Origin: an uncultured Flavobacteriaceae bacterium
GTDB lineage: Bacteria; Bacteroidota; Bacteroidia; Flavobacteriales; Flavobacteriaceae
DNA: 64,000 bases
Reading direction: 5' to 3'
Assembly: GCA_913065125.1 (NCBI GenBank)
Contig: CAJYAG010000002.1
Coordinates: 62,001-126,000 of the forward strand
The position numbers were made by a program, and so were the translations under genes. Below the pieces are notes generated by a model. It worked only from the letters and a program-made list of their open reading frames with translations, was not told the DNA's origin and did no database searches. Of the stretch, positions 35,211 to 42,858 are shown piece after piece. The number at the start of each line of letters is the position of its first letter. The first letter of the stretch is position 1.

Positions 35211-35837
35211 ATGCCTCTTTACAAAACGATAATTGTTAATAATGCTACTAAAGTATTGATTTGGAAGATTGAAGAATCTTTCGAAGAATTATCCTTTGGC
35301 ATTCATTTAACAGACAAAAGTCAAGAACGGTTAGATTCTATGAAATCTGAATTACACCAACGAGGATTTTTAAGCATTCGTCATTTACTCAAAGAGGTTG
35401 GTTTAGTGGATGCCGATTTATCCTATGATGAGTTTGGCAAACCACATTTAAAAAACGGGAAATACATTTCAATAACGCATTCATTTACATTTACAGGGAT
35501 CATTATTTCTGATGAGGTTCCTGTCGGAATCGATATTGAAATGCAACGTGATAAAATTTTAAAAATCGCACATAAATTTACCCCTTTTCAAGAATACAAA
35601 ACCATTGCAAATCATACTGCATTGATTAGTAAATTAACCATTGTTTGGGGTGCAAAAGAATCTTTATATAAGATTTACGGAAAGAAAAAATTGCGTTTCT
35701 TAGAACATATTTACATCGAAGACTTTAAGTTTGAAGATGAAGCGACAAGTGGACAAATTGATTATAACGGAGAAACAAACACCTATCAAGTTCGCTTTTT
35801 AGAGTTTGAAAATTTTACCTGTGTCTATGCTTTCTAG
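35211..35837 (+). CDS. 4'-phosphopantetheinyl transferase superfamily protein (Sfp type)
   Basis: A 208-residue enzyme expected to transfer the phosphopantetheine arm of CoA to a carrier protein. Sfp-type motifs are visible: YDEFGKPHL, then ISITHSF (substrate loop), VGIDIEMQRDKI (Mg-binding Asp and Glu) and VWGAKESLYKIYGKKKL (catalytic Lys). No polyketide or non-ribosomal cluster is nearby, so the target is probably a fatty-acid type or arylpolyene-like carrier. Divergent from ahcY. Confidence 0.88.
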   Translation: MPLYKTIIVNNATKVLIWKIEESFEELSFGIHLTDKSQERLDSMKSELHQRGFLSIRHLLKEVGLVDADLSYDEFGKPHLKNGKYISITHSFTFTGIIISDEVPVGIDIEMQRDKILKIAHKFTPFQEYKTIANHTALISKLTIVWGAKESLYKIYGKKKLRFLEHIYIEDFKFEDEATSGQIDYNGETNTYQVRFLEFENFTCVYAF

Positions 35838-35876
35838 GAGTTACAAAGAGACAAAGGCTCAAAATGTCAGAGCTAA

Positions 35877-35948
35877 GTCTTTGCGAGTTTACAAAGCAAT
35901 CTCTTATTTTAAAAACAGATTACTTTGTCATTCTTCCTCGTAAAGACG
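35877..35948. repeat. inverted repeat upstream of GGGP synthase
   Basis: Left arm GTCTTTGCGAG..ACAAAGCAATCT and right arm AGATTACTTTGT...CTCGTAAAGAC are complementary apart from an internal gap. It is the same family as 33791-33827. It is open in frame with the downstream gene, so an in-frame ATG at 35864 would translate the repeat. Confidence 0.65.
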
Positions 35949-35965
35949 TATTTTTGAAATCTAAT

Positions 35966-36691
35966 ATGAACATTTACCAAAACATTGTATCAGCAAAAAA
36001 AGAAGGCAAAAAACTACTCGCGGTTTTAATTGACCCTGAAAAAATGGAACTTGAAAACGTTCCGTCCTTTTTTAAAAAAGTACATCAATCTATTGCTACA
36101 CATATCTTTGTTGGCGGAAGTACCGATAGAAATAATCAAACAAAAAACCTTGTAATTGCAATAAAAAAAGCAACAAAACTTCCTGTTATTTTATTTCCTG
36201 GTGATGTAGATCAGATTACAAATAAGGCAGACGGAATCTTATTTTTAAGTTTACTTTCTGGAAGAAATCCTGAATATTTAATTGAACAGCAGATACAAGC
36301 TGCGCCTATTTTACAAAAATCTGATTTAGAAATTATTCCGACTGGTTATCTTTTAATTAATGGAGGAAAAGAAACTGCTGTTCAAAAAATAAGCAATACA
36401 ACACCCATTTCTCAAAATAACATTGATTTAATTATAAACACTTCTTTAGCTGGAGAATTTTCTGGAAAAAAACTCATTTATTTAGAAGCTGGAAGTGGAG
36501 CGACTGAGGCAGTCAGCCAAAAAATTATTAAAAAAGTTTTAGAAAATTTATCAATTCCATTAATTGTTGGTGGCGGAATTCGTTCTAAAGAACAATTAGA
36601 AAATGCTTTTTCCTCTGGTGCAGATTTGGTTGTCATCGGAACAGCTTTTGAAAATGATGTTTCTTTTTTTAATGATTTGAAAAAACAATAA
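35966..36691 (+). CDS. geranylgeranylglyceryl/heptaprenylglyceryl phosphate synthase
   Basis: A 241-residue TIM-barrel prenyltransferase that joins a long isoprenoid diphosphate to sn-glycerol-1-phosphate through an ether bond. Motifs: LLAVLIDPEKMELENVP at the first strand, IFVGGSTDRNN, LPVILFPGDVDQI, YLEAGSGATEAV and IVGGGIRSKEQLENAFSSGAD (phosphate binding). I place the start at MNIYQNIVSAKKEGKK. The 34 codons upstream of it are a palindromic repeat and not family sequence. The final lipid in Bacteroidota is unclear to me. Confidence 0.92.
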   Translation: MNIYQNIVSAKKEGKKLLAVLIDPEKMELENVPSFFKKVHQSIATHIFVGGSTDRNNQTKNLVIAIKKATKLPVILFPGDVDQITNKADGILFLSLLSGRNPEYLIEQQIQAAPILQKSDLEIIPTGYLLINGGKETAVQKISNTTPISQNNIDLIINTSLAGEFSGKKLIYLEAGSGATEAVSQKIIKKVLENLSIPLIVGGGIRSKEQLENAFSSGADLVVIGTAFENDVSFFNDLKKQ

Positions 36692-36710
36692 GTATTTTTA
36701 CATCTTCATT

Positions 36711-37421
36711 ATGGATCAAATTATTGACTTTTTCTTAGAACCTTACAAAACTGCAACTACTCTTAATATTCTATTAGAATTTACTGCTGCATTCTTTGGT
36801 GTAATCAGTGTATTTTATGCTAAAAAAGAAAACATTTTAGTCTTTCCTACAGGAATAATTAGCACAGCTATCTATGTGTATCTGTTGTCTCAATGGAATT
36901 TATATGGCGATCTTATCATCAATGTATATTATACAATTATGAGCGTTTATGGTTGGTATATGTGGAGACAGCTTACAGATGATAAAAAAAATCATATTCC
37001 AATTTCTAGAACCAATACATCCGACAAACTAAAAGCTTTTGGTATTTTTGCATTTACTTCAATATTTGTAATTATTGTATATAGATATTATAATGTAATG
37101 CCAAATAATCTTGGTTTTACAGAAAGTATAAATTATGCTTCTGAGAAACTTATGTCAGGAAATTTGACTAATTTTAGAGAAGGAACACCTTATTTAGACA
37201 CATTTACAACAGGAATCTTTTTTGCCGCAATGTGGTTAATGGCAAATAAAAAAATTGAACATTGGATTTTTTGGATTGCAGGTAACATCGTTTCAATTCC
37301 TTTATATTTTGTTAAAGGATACGGTTTTACTGGAATTCAATATACCATCTTTTTAATCTTAGCAATACAAGGATATACAGCATGGAAGAAAAGCTTAAAC
37401 AGCAACCAGCAAACATTATAA
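36711..37421 (+). CDS. pnuC: PnuC family transporter (nicotinamide riboside or thiamin-related)
   Basis: A 236-residue inner-membrane facilitator with seven hydrophobic segments. The PnuC signature YTIMSVYGWYMWRQL lies in the middle. PnuC moves unphosphorylated nicotinamide riboside by facilitated diffusion; a NadR-like kinase overlapping its 3' end by 40 bp would trap the substrate, which favours nicotinamide riboside. However, some Bacteroidota PnuC paralogues (PnuT) carry thiamin, and a TPP-riboswitch TonB receptor gene lies 2.3 kb downstream. Family certain, substrate open. Confidence 0.88.
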   Translation: MDQIIDFFLEPYKTATTLNILLEFTAAFFGVISVFYAKKENILVFPTGIISTAIYVYLLSQWNLYGDLIINVYYTIMSVYGWYMWRQLTDDKKNHIPISRTNTSDKLKAFGIFAFTSIFVIIVYRYYNVMPNNLGFTESINYASEKLMSGNLTNFREGTPYLDTFTTGIFFAAMWLMANKKIEHWIFWIAGNIVSIPLYFVKGYGFTGIQYTIFLILAIQGYTAWKKSLNSNQQTL

Positions 37422-37981
37422 AAGTTGTTTTATTTGGACCAGAATCTACAGGGAAAACAACTCTTTCTAAACAATTAGCACGTTATTATCACACCGTTTG
37501 GGCGCCAGAATACGCAAGAGAATATTTGCAAAAAAAGTGGAATAACGAACGTAAAACTTGTGAAGCTGATGATTTGGTTCCGATTGCAATCGGGCAAATG
37601 AAATTGGAAAACAAGTTGGTTAAAAAAGCCGATCGTGTTTTAATTTGCGACACCGATTTATTAGAAACCAAAGTGTATTCTGAAGAATATTATGGCGGGT
37701 TTGTAGATCCAATTTTAGACAAAGCAGCAAAAAATAATACCTACGATTTATATCTATTAACCTTTATAGATACACCTTGGGAAGAAGATGATTTACGAGA
37801 CAGACCAGGTTTACGAAGAGAAATGTTTGATGCTTTTGAAAACGCATTAAAAAAACACAATCGACCATATATTATGTTAGAAGGCAATAAAGAAACTCGT
37901 TTACAGAATGCTGTAAAAGCTATTGATGAACTTATTAAAAGTAGAAAAAATTTAAGTTCTTTTTCCTCTTCTTTAGAATGA
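37382..37981 (+). CDS. NadR-like ATPase/ribosylnicotinamide kinase domain protein
   Basis: A 199-residue P-loop kinase resembling the C-terminal kinase domain of NadR. Walker A is LFGPESTGKTTLSKQLARYY, then APEYAREYLQKKW and a Walker B-like ICDTDLLETKV. It has no NMN adenylyltransferase domain and no DNA-binding domain. It would phosphorylate the nucleoside imported by PnuC. Its ATG lies 40 bp inside pnuC, so the two are translationally coupled. Nicotinamide riboside is the most likely substrate; another vitamin nucleoside is possible. Confidence 0.85.
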   Translation: MEEKLKQQPANIIKVVLFGPESTGKTTLSKQLARYYHTVWAPEYAREYLQKKWNNERKTCEADDLVPIAIGQMKLENKLVKKADRVLICDTDLLETKVYSEEYYGGFVDPILDKAAKNNTYDLYLLTFIDTPWEEDDLRDRPGLRREMFDAFENALKKHNRPYIMLEGNKETRLQNAVKAIDELIKSRKNLSSFSSSLE

Positions 37982-38035
37982 AAAACTTGATTCACTAAAA
38001 AAAACTATATTTAACTTCTTTATTTAATTATCGCT

Positions 38036-38938
38036 ATGAAAAAACATTTTAAACTTATTCTTTTCCTTTTTATAACGTGTAACTTATACTCTCAAAGCAA
38101 TACTATATTTAAAACCTCTGGAAATGTGATTAAAAATAGTGTTTTGTCAATACCGGATGACTTTAAATTCATGGGAAAAGAAATCTCTAATGATTGGAAA
38201 AAAACTGGATATTATATTGGTGGAATTGTTGGATTAATTGCTGTTGATAAAATAACTACTAATTTTTTACACAATAATTTAGAGCCATATCTAAATTACG
38301 ATTTACCAAATATTTCTTTTGTGAACTCGTCTTCAAGTCATAAATGGTTAGTTGGAGACAATGCTTATATGTCTTATCCTATTATTGGAAATTATGTATT
38401 TTCTTTTTTTTCAAATAGTGAAAGAGGTCAATATGCTTCTATTAATGCTTTAAAAGCTATACAATACTCAACTATAATTACACAATTAGGTTTAAAAACG
38501 GTTTTTGGAAGAAACAGACCACATAGACCTTTATCTTCACCTGCAACAGCACCTTGGACAAATGATAATTGGGATTTTTTTAATAAAAGAAAGGAGTATC
38601 TTTTTTCTAGTGCAGAGGCTTCTGCATTCCCTTCTTTACATACTACTGCATACTTTGCTATTGCTAAAGTTTTTCAAATGGAATATGATAATTATTGGAT
38701 ACCCTATGGGTTTATGTCTGTAATTTATCTTTCAGAAATGAAAAAACATAATCATTGGGTAAGTGATTTGGTAGTTGGTGGAATTGTTGGAACGTTAATA
38801 GGAAAGTCTATTGTTTTAAGTAGTTGGAAAAGAAGAAATATTAATGGACAAATACAAAAGGAGAAAAGCATATCATTTAATATTGTTCCTCAATACTCAT
38901 CAGAATTTACAGGATTACATATAGTAGGAACTTTTTAA
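38036..38938 (+). CDS. PAP2 family phosphatase, exported
   Basis: A 300-residue PAP2/phosphatidate-phosphatase-like protein with signal peptide MKKHFKLILFLFITCNLYSQ. The three phosphatase motifs are present: KTVFGRNRP (Lys154, Arg161, Pro162), FPSLHTT (Ser200, His202) and SEMKKHNHWVSD (His240, Asp244). The third has SE where SR is usual, but the catalytic His and Asp remain. Such enzymes dephosphorylate lipid phosphates or lipid A. The 3' gene arfB follows after 9 bp. Confidence 0.87.
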   Translation: MKKHFKLILFLFITCNLYSQSNTIFKTSGNVIKNSVLSIPDDFKFMGKEISNDWKKTGYYIGGIVGLIAVDKITTNFLHNNLEPYLNYDLPNISFVNSSSSHKWLVGDNAYMSYPIIGNYVFSFFSNSERGQYASINALKAIQYSTIITQLGLKTVFGRNRPHRPLSSPATAPWTNDNWDFFNKRKEYLFSSAEASAFPSLHTTAYFAIAKVFQMEYDNYWIPYGFMSVIYLSEMKKHNHWVSDLVVGGIVGTLIGKSIVLSSWKRRNINGQIQKEKSISFNIVPQYSSEFTGLHIVGTF

Positions 38939-38947
38939 AAAAACATT

Positions 38948-39352
38948 TTGAATTCTATAGAGCTAATAAAAGAACTCCATTTTAAAGCAACTAGAAGTTC
39001 TGGTGCTGGCGGACAACATGTAAACAAAGTGTCTTCTAAAATTGAATTGTTTTTTGACCTAGAAAACTCAGCCCAATTTTCTGAAGAAGAAAAAAGTTTA
39101 CTACTTAAAAACTTAGCAACACGACTTACAAAAGAAAACATCCTAATCCTAACTTGTGATGAAAGTAGAAGTCAACATAAAAATAAAGAGATGGCAATTC
39201 AACGTTTTTTAGCCATTATTACACAAGGATTAATCATTCCAAAAAAGCGAAAACCTACAAAACCAAGCAAGGCTTCTGTTAGAAGAAAAGCAGAAAATAA
39301 AAAGAAAATTTCTGTAAAAAAAGCGTTGCGTAAAAAACCAGGATTAGAGTAA
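38948..39352 (+). CDS. arfB: aminoacyl-tRNA hydrolase ArfB (YaeJ), ribosome rescue
   Basis: A 134-residue release-factor-like hydrolase that frees stalled ribosomes. It has the catalytic GGQ in SSGAGGQHVNKVSSKI (Gly21, Gly22, Gln23), no codon-recognition domain, and a basic C-terminal tail (KRKPTKPSKASVRRKAENKK) that enters the mRNA channel. Initiation is at TTG; the residues that follow (NSIELIKELHFKA) match the expected family N-terminus, so the start is well supported. It is 9 bp after the PAP2 gene. Confidence 0.95.
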   Translation: MNSIELIKELHFKATRSSGAGGQHVNKVSSKIELFFDLENSAQFSEEEKSLLLKNLATRLTKENILILTCDESRSQHKNKEMAIQRFLAIITQGLIIPKKRKPTKPSKASVRRKAENKKKISVKKALRKKPGLE

Positions 39353-39362
39353 ATAAAATCGC

Positions 39363-39390
39363 AATTCATAATTCATAATTCATAATTCAT
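39363..39390 (+). repeat. four perfect AATTCAT heptamers
   Basis: Four head-to-tail copies, directly upstream of the -7 box at 39394 and covering the position where a -33 element would lie. They are related to the AATTGAT heptamers at 6583-6603. Confidence 0.85.
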
Positions 39391-39393
39391 AAT

Positions 39394-39401
39394 TATATTT
39401 G
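39394..39401 (+). promoter_or_regulatory. -7 box (TATATTTG) of the TPP-riboswitch transcript
   Basis: Exact TAnnTTTG element; start of transcription would fall at about 39406, exactly at the 5' strand of the riboswitch P1 stem. Confidence 0.6.
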
Positions 39402-39405
39402 CAGC

Positions 39406-39566
39406 GTTCTCATAAAGGGGTGCTTTTACGGTTATCAGTGAACAGTTATCAGTAAGTAGTTTTTCAAACTTTCAACCTTTTAACTTTTTAACTTTCAACT
39501 TACAAAAAGGCTGAGATCATACCCATTGAACCTAGAACAGGTAATGCTGTTTAGGAAAATTCGAAC
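39406..39566 (+). promoter_or_regulatory. TPP (THI-box) riboswitch with expanded P3 arm
   Basis: The conserved blocks are all present: AAAGGGGTGC (39417-39423), GGCTGAGATCATACCC (from 39509), TTGAACCTAGAACAGGTAATGC and TTTAGGAA. GTTC and GAAC at the ends can close P1. The P3 stem CTTTT / AAAAG normally closes on a short loop; here about 75 bases separate the arms. They consist of two GTTATCAGT repeats (39431-39453) and CTTTCAAC/TTTTTAAC-like repeats (39465-39501). The core residues that bind TPP are untouched, so it should still sense thiamin diphosphate and repress the receptor downstream. Confidence 0.93.
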
Positions 39567-39591
39567 TAAACTAAATAAATTAGTTGTCCGT

Positions 39592-39634
39592 TCGAGCGGA
39601 GTCGAGAACTACAAGACCTCTCGACTCCGCTCGA
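39592..39634. repeat. perfect 16-bp palindromic repeat in the riboswitch leader
   Basis: TCGAGCGGAGTCGAGA and its exact complement flank an 11-base loop, followed by GGTGACA. The core TCGACTCCGCTC is shared with 19414-19435 (inside pabB) and, in variant form, the lpd terminator loop. Confidence 0.8.
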
Positions 39635-39735
39635 GGTGACATTACAAACTAAAAGTTTAGAAAGTTCATAATTAATTATTCACTATTAATCACAAGAATA
39701 ATTACCTCTTTTTATTCGTTTTAAAATTTTTTAAA

Positions 39736-42093
39736 ATGAAAAAAATTACCATTTTTTTGTTCTTGTTTACAAGCATGCTTGTAAACTCCCAGAGTTTTAC
39801 AATTTTTGGAAAAATTATTGATGAAAACAAAGATCCTTTAGTTGGCGCTTCTGTTTTTATCAAAAATGCTAACAAAGGAACTTCCTCTGATTTTGATGGA
39901 AAGTACCAACTAAAAGTTTCTACTGGAACACATGAAGTTGAAGTCCGATTTATTGGTTACAAATCAATCTCTAAAACGGTAACAATTACAAATCAAAATG
40001 TGATTGTAAATTTTGATTTACAACCAGAAGAGAATGTGTTAGATGAAGTGTTGGTTTCTGCGGTTCGTGTAAAAGCAAACTCGCCCGTTACGCATTCTAA
40101 CTTGTCAAAAAAAGAAATCGCAAAACGTAATTTAGGGCAAGACATTCCTATTTTACTAAACTATTTACCTTCTGTTGTAACTTCTTCGGATGCTGGTGCT
40201 GGTGTTGGTTATACGTACATTAATGTTCGTGGTTCAAATGCAGAACGTGTTAATGTGACCATCAACGGAATTCCGTATAATGATGCCGAAAGTCAAGGAA
40301 CTTTTTGGGTAAATCTAGGAGATTTTGCTTCTTCTACACAAAGTTTACAACTACAACGTGGCGTTGGAACATCAACAAACGGAACGGCAGCATTTGGCGC
40401 GAGTTTAAATATTTTAACAGATGCTATTTCAGAAAAATCCTTTGGAGAAATTTCAAATTCATTTGGATCTTATAACACCAAAAAGCACACTGTAAAATTT
40501 AGCACCGGAAAAATAAATAAGCATGTAGAAATTGCGGGGCGTTTGTCTAAAATTTATTCTGATGGTTATATTGATAGGGCTTTTTCAGATTTAAAATCCT
40601 ACTTTTTACAAGCATCTTATGTAGATGATAATACCTTGATTAAAGCAATTACTTTTGGCGGTAAAGAAAAAACCTATCAAGCTTGGGCAGGAATTAATGC
40701 TACGCAATTAGCAGCCGATAGAAGACAAAATCCGTACACCTACGAAAACGAAATTGACGATTACCAACAAGATCATTATCAATTGCATTGGAATGAAAAA
40801 ATCACCGAAAATTGGTCAACAAATATTGGGTTGAACTACACAAAAGGACAAGGTTTTTTTGAACAATACAAAGCCGATAAAGATCCTGCAGATTATGCAA
40901 ATTTAGTGGTTGCAACAAACAACGGAAAAACAGATGTTATTGTTCGTCGTTGGTTGGACAATCAATTTTATGTAGCAAATTTTAACGCTACTTATAAAGA
41001 AGAAGAAGTAGAAATTATCTCAGGATTTTCTTACAGCAACTATTCTAACAAACATTTCGGAGAAATAATTTGGGCAAAAGAATTTGCTCCAACTGCAAAT
41101 ATAAGAGATCATTATTACGATAGCTATTCTACAAAAAATGACTTTAGCATCTTCTCTAAAGCTACATTTAAAGTTGGTGATAAAATGAGCTTTTATGCAG
41201 ATTTACAATACAGAAATGTAGCTTTTAAAACCAAGGGTTTAACTTCGGATAGAAATCCGATAGCTGTTGATGAAAATTTTAGTTTTTTCAACCCAAAATT
41301 TGGTGCGACCTATCAATTAAATGACAATCAGCATTTGTATTTTTCTTTTGCTGTTGCCAATAAAGAACCAAATAGAAATGATTTTGAAAACGGAATTACA
41401 ACTCCAGAAAATTTAAACGATTACGAGTTAGGTTGGCGTTTAAAAAACGAGTCGGTTACGTTAAATACCAATGTATACTATATGTTGTATAAAAATCAAT
41501 TGGTGTTAACTGGTGCTATTGATGGCGTTGGTGCTCCGGTTAGAGCAACAAGCGGAAAAAGTTACCGTTTAGGTTTGGAAATTGATGCAACTATTAAAAT
41601 CTCAAATCAATTTAGGATTAGACCAAATATTGCTTTTAGCAATAACAAAAACACTGATTTTGTTTCATCAATTCACGGAAATTTAGAAGATTTAGGAAAT
41701 ACAGATATTTCGTTTTCGCCATCCGTTGTTGCAGGAAATGCATTGGTGTTTTCCCCTTCAGATAATTTACAATTTTCGTTTTTATCTAAATATGTTGGCA
41801 AACAATATATGAGTAATTTAAATAGCGAAGTCTCTTCAAATGATGTTTTAGAAAGTTACTTTACTTCGGATGTTAATTTTACTTATGTTTTAAAACCAAA
41901 AAGCATTTTTAGTGAAGTTGTTTTTTCAGGATTGATAAACAATATCTTTAATAAAGAATATGTAGATAGAGGTTATTATTACACCTATGATGATACTTGG
42001 TCTACACCAAACCAAACCACAACATTAGATGGCGCAGGATATTATCCGCAAGCAATACGTAACTTTTTAGTTGGTGTTACATTAAAGTTTTAG
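39736..42093 (+). CDS. TonB-dependent receptor, TPP-regulated (probable thiamin-compound importer)
   Basis: A 785-residue outer-membrane receptor. Signal peptide MKKITIFLFLFTSMLVNSQ; CarboxypepD_reg domain about 20-105 (IFGKIIDENKDPLVGASVFI); plug about 115-235 (LGQDIPILLNYLPSVVTS, INVRGSNAERVNVTINGIPY); then a 22-strand-type barrel ending IRNFLVGVTLKF, with the expected terminal Phe. The TPP riboswitch in its leader implies repression by thiamin diphosphate, so the ligand is probably thiamin, its phosphates or a precursor. This is inference from regulation. Monocistronic, with a strong terminator. Confidence 0.92.
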   Translation: MKKITIFLFLFTSMLVNSQSFTIFGKIIDENKDPLVGASVFIKNANKGTSSDFDGKYQLKVSTGTHEVEVRFIGYKSISKTVTITNQNVIVNFDLQPEENVLDEVLVSAVRVKANSPVTHSNLSKKEIAKRNLGQDIPILLNYLPSVVTSSDAGAGVGYTYINVRGSNAERVNVTINGIPYNDAESQGTFWVNLGDFASSTQSLQLQRGVGTSTNGTAAFGASLNILTDAISEKSFGEISNSFGSYNTKKHTVKFSTGKINKHVEIAGRLSKIYSDGYIDRAFSDLKSYFLQASYVDDNTLIKAITFGGKEKTYQAWAGINATQLAADRRQNPYTYENEIDDYQQDHYQLHWNEKITENWSTNIGLNYTKGQGFFEQYKADKDPADYANLVVATNNGKTDVIVRRWLDNQFYVANFNATYKEEEVEIISGFSYSNYSNKHFGEIIWAKEFAPTANIRDHYYDSYSTKNDFSIFSKATFKVGDKMSFYADLQYRNVAFKTKGLTSDRNPIAVDENFSFFNPKFGATYQLNDNQHLYFSFAVANKEPNRNDFENGITTPENLNDYELGWRLKNESVTLNTNVYYMLYKNQLVLTGAIDGVGAPVRATSGKSYRLGLEIDATIKISNQFRIRPNIAFSNNKNTDFVSSIHGNLEDLGNTDISFSPSVVAGNALVFSPSDNLQFSFLSKYVGKQYMSNLNSEVSSNDVLESYFTSDVNFTYVLKPKSIFSEVVFSGLINNIFNKEYVDRGYYYTYDDTWSTPNQTTTLDGAGYYPQAIRNFLVGVTLKF

Positions 42094-42119
42094 GGAGAAT
42101 TCATATTTAAAAAGAAACA

Positions 42120-42173
42120 AAAAACCCGATGTGTTTATGCTGAATTTATTTCAGTAACACATCGGGTTTTTTA
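42120..42173. terminator. bidirectional terminator with repeat-derived loop
   Basis: AAAAACCCGATGTGTT pairs perfectly with AACACATCGGGTTTTT. The loop carries TTTATGCTGAATTTATTTCAG, identical in reverse complement to part of the element at 33521-33663. It serves the TonB receptor and the convergent HMA gene. Confidence 0.9.
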
Positions 42174-42188
42174 AATTTAAATTTTTGT

Positions 42189-42461
42189 TTACGCTTCTGA
42201 GCTCATTTTTCCTGTTGCGCAACTTACATACGATTTTGCTTTGTGTAAAAAAGTATTTACGTCGCCAATTTCTGGATATCCCATTTTAGCTAACTTCTCT
42301 TTTACTGCAGAAATTACATCGCTTTTTGTGGTCACTTCTACAAAAGATTCGTCTACATTTACGTTGAGGTCTGTAACTCCATCAACAGTTAAAATTCCTT
42401 TTTTAATTGTAGCGGCACAGCCACCACATTTTAAATTTTCTATATAAATTTTTGTTTCCAT
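42189..42461 (-). CDS. heavy-metal-associated (HMA) domain protein
   Basis: A 90-residue cytoplasmic protein with an HMA ferredoxin-like fold. The metal loop is LKCGGCAATIKKGIL (Cys12, Cys15), and VDGVTDLNVNVDESFVEV gives the following strands. About 20 extra C-terminal residues hold one more Cys (SYVSCATGK). Usual ligands are copper or zinc; here, at the end of a sulfur-handling operon, its cargo is uncertain. Its ATG overlaps the rhodanese stop by one base (TAATG). Confidence 0.88.
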   Translation of the reverse strand: METKIYIENLKCGGCAATIKKGILTVDGVTDLNVNVDESFVEVTTKSDVISAVKEKLAKMGYPEIGDVNTFLHKAKSYVSCATGKMSSEA

Positions 42462-42853
42462 TATTTTTCTATGTTTAAACCTTTAGCAGACCAAGCTCTA
42501 AAACCTCCTAAAAGATTATACACTTTTGTAAATCCTGCTTCTTTATAGATTTTTGCAGATTTCGCACTTCTACCTCCAGAAGCACAATACACTAAAACTG
42601 GTTTCGATTTATCTAATCCTTCGAAGGCTTTTTCTTTAAAATCTGCCGCCATATAATCAATCAGTATTGCATTTTTTATATATCCTTCTTTAAACTCTGC
42701 TGGAGTTCTAACATCAATTAATTGTACTCCTTTTTGGGAAATAAGTTGTTGAAATTCTTCAACATTTACATCTACAACTATTGCTTCTTTTTTTTCTTGA
42801 CTTTTACAAGAAAGGAATCCTAGAAACAAACAAACTACGATAATTTTTTTCAT
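42461..42853 (-). CDS. rhodanese-domain lipoprotein
   Basis: A 130-residue exported single-domain rhodanese. I start at the ATG giving MKKIIVVCLFLGFLSCKSQ, a lipoprotein signal with lipobox LLSC-like LSC. Domain landmarks are QLIDVRTPAEFKEGYIKNAI and the active-site loop VLVYCASGGRSAKSA, with the sulfur-carrying Cys present. It should move sulfane sulfur in the periplasm. It lies 5 bp downstream of the dioxygenase/rhodanese fusion gene and overlaps the HMA gene. Confidence 0.9.
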   Translation of the reverse strand: MKKIIVVCLFLGFLSCKSQEKKEAIVVDVNVEEFQQLISQKGVQLIDVRTPAEFKEGYIKNAILIDYMAADFKEKAFEGLDKSKPVLVYCASGGRSAKSAKIYKEAGFTKVYNLLGGFRAWSAKGLNIEK

Positions 42854-42858
42854 TTTTT

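Larger units (their letters stand above)
39353..39735 (+). other. 383-bp leader region: repeats, promoter, TPP riboswitch, palindrome
   Basis: No gene. In order: AATTCAT heptamers (39363-39390), -7 box (39394-39401), TPP riboswitch (39406-39566), a short hairpin AACTAA/TTAGTT (39564-39585), a perfect 16-bp palindrome (39592-39634) and about 100 bp of AT-rich leader before the TonB receptor ATG. No clear rho-independent terminator is seen after the aptamer. Confidence 0.75.

Noticed and set aside
38036..38938. PAP2 protein as inactive because SR is SE in motif 3
   Set aside because: The catalytic His and Asp and motifs 1 and 2 are all present, so activity remains likely.
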